Below are positions 47,582 through 53,209 of a stretch of DNA of 53,209 nucleotides, piece by piece. The notes under the pieces are model-generated. The model saw only the letters and a list, made by a program, of their open reading frames with translations, searched no databases and had not been told where the DNA came from. Each line of letters begins with the position of its first letter. The first letter of the stretch is position 1. This DNA is from Robiginitomaculum sp. (GTDB lineage: Bacteria > Pseudomonadota > Alphaproteobacteria > Caulobacterales > Maricaulaceae): NCBI GenBank assembly GCA_030949705.1, contig JAUZSF010000026.1:1-53209 (forward strand). Reading direction: 5' to 3'. Both the position numbers and the translations under genes were made by a program.

Positions 47582-47992
47582 TCAGGATTTATCCTTTACG
47601 CCATACAGCTCCAAGCGGTGATCGACCAGGCGATACCCGAGCTTTTCGGCGATTTTTTCTTGCAGCTTTTCAATCTCTTCGTCGACAAATTCGATCACTT
47701 CACCGGTTTTGACGTCGATCAGATGGTCATGGTGATCATCGGGCAGCTCTTCAAAGCGGGCGCGACCATCGCCAAAATCATGACGGGAAATCACCCCGGC
47801 ATCTTCAAACAGACGTACCGTACGATATACTGTAGCCAGAGAAATTTTGGGGTCCAGCGCCGCGGCCCGAGCATACAATTCCTCGGCATCCGGATGGTCC
47901 ACCGCCTCGGAAAGCACGCGCGCGATAATCCGCCGTTGCTCGGTCATGCGCATACCTTTTTGCGCACATAATTCTTCCAGACGGTTCGGCAC
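47582..47992 (-). CDS. fur: Fur family transcriptional regulator
   Basis: A 136-residue protein starting with GTG. The winged helix-turn-helix (MTEQRRIIARVL, then ISLATVYRTVRLFEDAGVI) is followed by the metal-binding dimerisation domain with DDHHDHLIDVKTGEVIEF. The C-terminal CxxC pairs of many Fur proteins are absent. In alphaproteobacteria members of this type may sense iron or manganese (Mur); specificity cannot be decided here. Confidence 0.93.
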   Translation of the reverse strand: MPNRLEELCAQKGMRMTEQRRIIARVLSEAVDHPDAEELYARAAALDPKISLATVYRTVRLFEDAGVISRHDFGDGRARFEELPDDHHDHLIDVKTGEVIEFVDEEIEKLQEKIAEKLGYRLVDHRLELYGVKDKS

Positions 47993-48058
47993 GTGGGCTC
48001 CTGTGAATATGTTCTCTTCTTTACTGCTGGCAAATGGCGCTTTTGTCCATACCTGACC

Positions 48059-48499
48059 TCACCCCAGGGTGAGCGAATAGGTTAACGCATCCGCGCCATT
48101 GGCATAATATTTTTTACGCAATCCCAGGCGGGAAAACCCAAAACTTTCATAAAGATGAACGGCGGCAGCATTGTCGCTGGCCACCTCCAGAAAGAGGGTG
48201 TGTACACCGCACTCTTTCAGATGTGCACACAGGGCCGATAACAGCGCCCGGCCGAGGCCTTGATTTCGTGCCATGGGGGATACGGCTATACTGATAAGCT
48301 CAGCTTCATCAACGGCAATGCGCGACAAGGCAAAACCCACCGCCTTACCGTCTTGTGTGGCCAGCGCCGCCGTGGCGTTTTTACCCAGCAGGCCCGCCAT
48401 GGACGCTTCATCCCATGCGGGCTGAAAAGAGGCGCCATGCAAGACGGCCAAAGTGGCGGCATCCTCGGCATTGGCCTCCCTGATAAGGATCGCCGTCAC
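48059..48499 (-). CDS. rimI: Ribosomal-protein-alanine N-acetyltransferase (RimI-like GNAT)
   Basis: A 146-residue GNAT with the acetyl-CoA motif AVSPMARNQGLGRALLSAL and the later LEVASDNAAAVHLYESFGF. GTG start within a GTGA overlap of tsaB. RimI genes are commonly next to tsaB; substrate specificity (S18 or others) is inferred from context. Confidence 0.9.
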   Translation of the reverse strand: MTAILIREANAEDAATLAVLHGASFQPAWDEASMAGLLGKNATAALATQDGKAVGFALSRIAVDEAELISIAVSPMARNQGLGRALLSALCAHLKECGVHTLFLEVASDNAAAVHLYESFGFSRLGLRKKYYANGADALTYSLTLG

Positions 48500-49140
48500 G
48501 GCGTAATGCCACCCGGCAATTTCGCATCGGGGGGGCGGTGATACCAGGGCAGGGCCTCCAGCCGGGGCAAGGACCCAGCCAGCAACAAATCGGCCATGAC
48601 CGCCATATCCAGATCATTGTTGCCCGTATCGCGCAAAATTTCCCCATCCAGATGGGCCGCGGCAGTGCCAGATATATAAACCGGTTTATCGCTGCCAAAG
48701 GCACAAATTTGCGCCATGGCCTCTTCCACCGGGGCGGTTTCATATTCGCCCTGCAGGGTGCCCTGCTCACAAAGCCGATAGGCCAGTTCACCGCGGCCAA
48801 TATCACAAACCCCGGCGCTGTGGCCGTGTTCCGCCCCCGAAAGCGCAAACACATCCAGCGCATTCATCCCCATCACCGGCACCGAAAGCGCCAGCCCAAG
48901 CCCCCGGGCAAAGGACACCCCGATGCGCACCCCGGTAAAGGCCCCGGGGCCAATGATCACCCCGATCCGGTTAATGTCTTTTGGGGAAAGACCCGCCGTA
49001 ACCAGCAGATCGTGCACCATGAGGGCCAGACGGGCATCCTGACCGCGACTGCCAGGTTCGATCAGTTGGGAATCCTGATCGTCATGGCGCACAAAGGCGG
49101 CACACCGAGCGGTACTGGTATCGATAAGAAGCAGGGTCAT
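48496..49140 (-). CDS. tsaB: tRNA threonylcarbamoyladenosine biosynthesis protein TsaB
   Basis: A 214-residue ASKHA-fold protein: LLLIDTSTARCAAFVR at the N-terminus and GVIIGPGAFTGVRIGVSFARGLGLAL, the family signature. TsaB is the scaffold partner of TsaD in t6A37 formation. The C-terminal part is shorter and more divergent. It starts 3 bp after the nitroreductase stop. Confidence 0.95.
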   Translation of the reverse strand: MTLLLIDTSTARCAAFVRHDDQDSQLIEPGSRGQDARLALMVHDLLVTAGLSPKDINRIGVIIGPGAFTGVRIGVSFARGLGLALSVPVMGMNALDVFALSGAEHGHSAGVCDIGRGELAYRLCEQGTLQGEYETAPVEEAMAQICAFGSDKPVYISGTAAAHLDGEILRDTGNNDLDMAVMADLLLAGSLPRLEALPWYHRPPDAKLPGGITP

Positions 49141-49143
49141 TGC

Positions 49144-49746
49144 TTATAAAATGGCGTTGGCGTCTTCAAAGGACAGGCGGGGAGAGCGTTCAAACAGGCC
49201 GGCATCATCGCCATAGCCAAGGGCGCAAAGAAAATTGGATTTCCAATGGCACCTTTGCTCATCAGGCGCAAAAAATTCCTTATCCACACCATCGCGATCA
49301 AAACCGGACATGGGCCCGCAATCCAGCCCCAGCGCCCGGGCCGCCATTATCAGATAGGCCCCTTGCAAGGTGCCATTGCGAAAGGCGGCATCAAAATGGG
49401 CCTCAGGTTCCGTAAACCAGTTTTTGGCATCAGGGTTGTGGGGAAAAAGTTGGGGCACCTTGTCCTCAAATTTTTCATCCCAGGCAATAATCACCGTCCA
49501 GGGAGCATTCATCACTTTGGGGATATTGCTTTCCATCAGATAGGGTTTCAGGCGCGCCTTGGCGTCGTCAGAACGGATCCACAAAAACCGGGCCGGGCAG
49601 ATATTGGCGCTGGTCGGACCCCATTTCATCAGATCATAGATCGCCCGCACCATCACTTCGGGCACATCCCTGTCCTGCCAGGCATTGGCCGTGCGGGCCT
49701 CGCGGAACAACTGGTCAAAAGCGAGGTCAGATAGGGGATCAGCCAT
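49144..49746 (-). CDS. RutE/HadB-like nitroreductase (putative malonic semialdehyde reductase)
   Basis: A 200-residue FMN-dependent nitroreductase-fold protein. [38 protein letters not shown] and [16 protein letters not shown] are blocks typical of the RutE/HadB group, to which this belongs by length and sequence. RutE reduces malonic semialdehyde in pyrimidine breakdown, but no rut genes are near, so the in vivo substrate is open. Confidence 0.85.
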   Translation of the reverse strand: MADPLSDLAFDQLFREARTANAWQDRDVPEVMVRAIYDLMKWGPTSANICPARFLWIRSDDAKARLKPYLMESNIPKVMNAPWTVIIAWDEKFEDKVPQLFPHNPDAKNWFTEPEAHFDAAFRNGTLQGAYLIMAARALGLDCGPMSGFDRDGVDKEFFAPDEQRCHWKSNFLCALGYGDDAGLFERSPRLSFEDANAIL

Positions 49747-49763
49747 GGGGGTGTCCTTGTGAA

Positions 49764-50330
49764 TTATAATGCAGCCTCGACGGCACTTACCTCCGGCACA
49801 TAGTGCTTGAGCAGGTTTTCAATACCGTGCTTTAGCGTCATCGTCGAGGAGGGACAGCCCGCACACGCCCCGCGCATATGCAGATAGACCAGGCCGGTAT
49901 CCACATCAAAGCGCTGGAACACAATATCGCCGCCATCGCGCGCCACCGCCGGGCGTACCCGGGTATCGATCAGCTCTTTGATCTGTTCGACAATTTCGGC
50001 GGTTTCGCCTTCATATTGCTCTTCCTCGGCCGCCGCCCCATCGCCGCCGCCCAGTACCGGGGCACCGGATTGGAAATGATCCATAATGGCACCCAGCAAA
50101 ACCGGCTTCAGATGCGGCCATTCATGGGCCTCGTCTTTGGTGATGGCAATAAAGTCCGGCCCCAGAAAGACCCCACGCACGCCTTCATTGGCAAAAAGGG
50201 CCTGCGCCAGTGGCGAGCCTTGTGCCGCCTCGGCATCGCGAAAATCATGCACGCCCGAGGGGGAGACTTCGCGCCCCGGCAAAAACTTCAAGGTTGCCGG
50301 ATTGGGCGTGGACTGGGTTTCGATAAACAT
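49764..50330 (-). CDS. nfu: NifU-domain iron-sulfur scaffold/carrier (Nfu type)
   Basis: Encodes 188 residues. The N-terminal Nfu domain ([20 protein letters not shown]) is followed by an acidic linker (about 90-110) and the C-terminal NifU-like domain with the cluster-binding CxxC in [19 protein letters not shown]. Such proteins deliver [4Fe-4S] clusters to client enzymes; MiaB in this window is the kind of client expected. Confidence 0.93.
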   Translation of the reverse strand: MFIETQSTPNPATLKFLPGREVSPSGVHDFRDAEAAQGSPLAQALFANEGVRGVFLGPDFIAITKDEAHEWPHLKPVLLGAIMDHFQSGAPVLGGGDGAAAEEEQYEGETAEIVEQIKELIDTRVRPAVARDGGDIVFQRFDVDTGLVYLHMRGACAGCPSSTMTLKHGIENLLKHYVPEVSAVEAAL

Positions 50331-50441
50331 TTTTTTCTCTTTTGCTTTGCCATTCAGTCTATATCTTCACATGGCGCAGAGCCAGCATGCCTTCAAGGGT
50401 CTGGTGTGAAAAGACTGTGGCGCCCCACTCCCACACACGCT

Positions 50442-50459
50442 ATACTACACCAATAGTAT
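50442..50459 (+). promoter_or_regulatory. Inverted repeat operator before the orphan antitoxin
   Basis: ATACTA (50442-50447) and TAGTAT (50454-50459) form a perfect inverted repeat with a 6-bp centre; it overlaps a possible -10 (TATACT) and lies 15 bp before the start. Suits autoregulation by the RHH protein. Confidence 0.55.
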
Positions 50460-50474
50460 GATCAGGAGTGTAAA

Positions 50475-50720
50475 ATGAGCACGGTACGCAAAACCATTAC
50501 AGTCACTAAACAGCAAGGCGCGTGGATCAAATCCCGTATAAAGGATGGCGACTTTACCAATGACAGTGAGTATTTGCGCGATCTGATCCGACGGGATCAG
50601 GAACGAGCACAAAAAATTGCCAATATGCAACGTCTCATAACCGAAGGCATTGAAAGCGGCATAAGCGACAAAACACCAGAGCAAATTATGGAAGAGGCGC
50701 GAGGACTGGTTGTAAAGTGA
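50475..50720 (+). CDS. Orphan ribbon-helix-helix (ParD-like) antitoxin
   Basis: An 81-residue paralogue of the antitoxin at 39129: both share the xTVRKTIxVTxxQxAWIK beginning and TNDSExxRxLIRR pattern. The C-terminal half (NMQRLITEGIESGISDKTPE, ending EEARGLVVK) is ParD-like. ATG follows AGGAG. No toxin gene follows: the next plus-strand ATG overlaps the stop but gives only 23 codons, and the DUF2333 gene converges 13 bp later. Confidence 0.8.
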   Translation: MSTVRKTITVTKQQGAWIKSRIKDGDFTNDSEYLRDLIRRDQERAQKIANMQRLITEGIESGISDKTPEQIMEEARGLVVK

Positions 50721-50733
50721 TGCCAACCCGCGC

Positions 50734-51768
50734 TTATTTTTTCAAAATATCAGTCAATTCGCGCAATTTGGCGCGAGCGCGCAGGATGTAAAAACCCTGA
50801 TTGGCCAGATGATTGGGGAAAAACTGGCCGCCGGGCGTGCCGTTATTGACCACCAAAGGTTGCATTATGGCGGCAATGCGCAACTCTTCGAGCATATTGT
50901 TATAAAGCTCAGTGGCCTCGCGCCCTTCGATCACCGGAGCGAAATCCGAACGCAGCGCCTTGAGGATCATATAATAGCCATAGGCGCGACCCTTGGTGCG
51001 ATAAAAAATCTTGTCTGCCTTGAAATCCAGCAGGCCCAAGGTTTTATGCCGCCCGGTGATTTGCGCCTCCAGTTCCGCCGACGCCGACCCCAGATCATAG
51101 GCGATACGGTCCAGCGCGGCGAGCAGATTGTCGGGCCGGGTATCAAAGGTGGCCTGGCCCGCCGCCAGGCGGGAGTTATAGCGCCGCAGCGCCTGCACCG
51201 CCTCCTTATACTGGCTTTCCGCCGAGGCCGTGGGCCACAAGGTGCCCGGTTTTAAAATCCAGGTGGTAGGCGAATATTGCAGCCGCGCCCGGGCAATGGA
51301 GAGATCCGGATCCGAGGCGGACGAGCCACGCTCGCGCCCGATCTGGTCTTCCAGCTCGAAGGCAAAACGGCCCAGCGCCGTGACCATACCAATCTGGTAA
51401 TTGGGCATATTATTGAGCATGTGCGCCGGCACAAAAAAGGGCGCATTGGCCACCCAGCCGGCTTTTTTCAGTTCATCGTCCATCAGGCTGGCCACCATGG
51501 CCACCGCATGAGAGCCGCCTTTGGGATCAAAGGTCGGCGTAAATTCCGGATCATCATCAATGCGACTGGTCAGCATGGCCAGTATTGGCCACAGTAATAC
51601 CAGGGCGATCACAATCCCCGCGGCGATTTTACGCCAGCTGCGCCAAGGGCGCCTTTTGGGCAAAGGGACGCTTTTGGCCGGCTCGACCACAGGTTCATCG
51701 CCCACCGGTTTTCGACCAATGGATTTAACCTTTGACCAAAACCGTCGTGCCGCCTGACCTATCTGCAT
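50734..51768 (-). CDS. DUF2333 family membrane protein
   Basis: Encodes 344 residues: a basic cytoplasmic N-terminus, one membrane helix (about residues 50-66; IAAGIVIALVLLWPILAML) and a large periplasmic domain with FDPKGGSHAVAMVASLMDDE and NNGTPGGQFFPNHLANQGFY, matching DUF2333. Function unknown for the family. It stands alone between the orphan antitoxin and comM, divergent from comM. Confidence 0.85.
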   Translation of the reverse strand: MQIGQAARRFWSKVKSIGRKPVGDEPVVEPAKSVPLPKRRPWRSWRKIAAGIVIALVLLWPILAMLTSRIDDDPEFTPTFDPKGGSHAVAMVASLMDDELKKAGWVANAPFFVPAHMLNNMPNYQIGMVTALGRFAFELEDQIGRERGSSASDPDLSIARARLQYSPTTWILKPGTLWPTASAESQYKEAVQALRRYNSRLAAGQATFDTRPDNLLAALDRIAYDLGSASAELEAQITGRHKTLGLLDFKADKIFYRTKGRAYGYYMILKALRSDFAPVIEGREATELYNNMLEELRIAAIMQPLVVNNGTPGGQFFPNHLANQGFYILRARAKLRELTDILKK

Positions 51769-51861
51769 ATTGCGTCCTCCATTGTACCCTTATATGGCGT
51801 GCCGCCTGGGCTCCTGCAAGTTAAGATATATGAACATTTAACCTGTGTTCCTTTTTTGTTC

Positions 51862-51887
51862 TTGACAAGATAAGCCCCGCGTATAGG
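51862..51887 (+). promoter_or_regulatory. Possible comM promoter
   Basis: A perfect -35 TTGACA at 51862-51867; the -10 is weak (TAGGCT at 51884 with a 16-bp spacer, or TATAGG at 51882 with a 14-bp spacer). Located 20-25 bp before the comM start. Confidence 0.35.
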
Positions 51888-51909
51888 CTGTAAGGCATTC
51901 AGGGGAGCC

Positions 51910-53209
<1,300 letters not shown>

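Noticed and set aside
50720..50791. 23-codon ORF after the orphan antitoxin as a ParE remnant
   Set aside because: The same bases are the C-terminal codons of the convergent DUF2333 gene, and the peptide has no clear ParE feature.

Overview
This window looks like a chromosomal stretch from an alphaproteobacterium; genus cannot be read from sequence alone. The gene order is the conserved alphaproteobacterial core: ruvCAB-ybgC-tolQRAB-pal-cpoB-tilS-ftsH-folP on the plus strand, and fur-miaB-phoH-ybeY-corC-lnt-xre-metK-trmB and rimP-nusA-ylxR-infB-rbfA-truB-rpsO-pnp-rpoH on the minus strand. Two intergenic elements also resemble palindromic repeats common in this class. Coding sequence is moderately GC-rich; the first 1.5 kb and the toxin-antitoxin spots are visibly more AT-rich. 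LAYOUT. 1-1.5 kb: an IS1595-type insertion sequence with complete ends and a perfect 8-bp target duplication, inserted into a small membrane-peptide ORF and next to an unrecognised AT-rich gene. 1.5-6.1 kb: a frame-broken M20 peptidase, a Sel1/SPOR envelope protein, a frame-broken NAD-dependent epimerase, a hypothetical HTH protein and an XRE regulator with a membrane domain. 6.2-19.6 kb: Holliday-junction genes, the complete Tol-Pal system, tRNA-Ile lysidine synthetase, FtsH, folate and thiamine genes and a PhzF-type isomerase, mostly in overlapping operons. 19.6-27.1 kb: a class V aminotransferase with a DMT exporter (minus), then serC, serA, a PagL-like lipid A deacylase, purA and a hexapeptide-repeat exported protein (plus). 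27.1-38.9 kb (minus): rpoH, pnp, rpsO, truB, rbfA, a TrpF-like gene, infB, ylxR, nusA and rimP. 39.1-39.7 kb: a toxin-antitoxin pair with an RHH antitoxin and a Doc/Fic toxin. 39.9-50.3 kb (minus): trmB, metK, an XRE regulator, lnt, corC, ybeY, phoH, miaB, fur, rimI, tsaB, a RutE-like nitroreductase and a NifU-domain protein. 50.5-53.2 kb: an orphan RHH antitoxin paralogue, a DUF2333 gene and the 5' part of comM. MOST NOTABLE. (1) Two intergenic arrays of the short motif TTACCCCT, repeated with about 10.6-bp helical phasing, lie upstream of ruvC and in the pnp-rpoH gap, both in the same orientation relative to the downstream gene; I know of no described element like this. (2) Nine single-base frame breaks occur in six genes, four of them normally essential or important (ruvC, ruvA, rpoH, pnp), nearly all as one extra base in a homopolymer. 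This points to sequence or assembly error, although two lie in A7 runs where transcriptional slippage is possible. (3) Two paralogous RHH antitoxins are present, one paired with Doc and one without a toxin, each behind a palindromic operator. (4) A terminator-like hairpin lies immediately before rimP in the nusA-infB operon leader, and a perfect 20-bp palindrome lies in front of metK.
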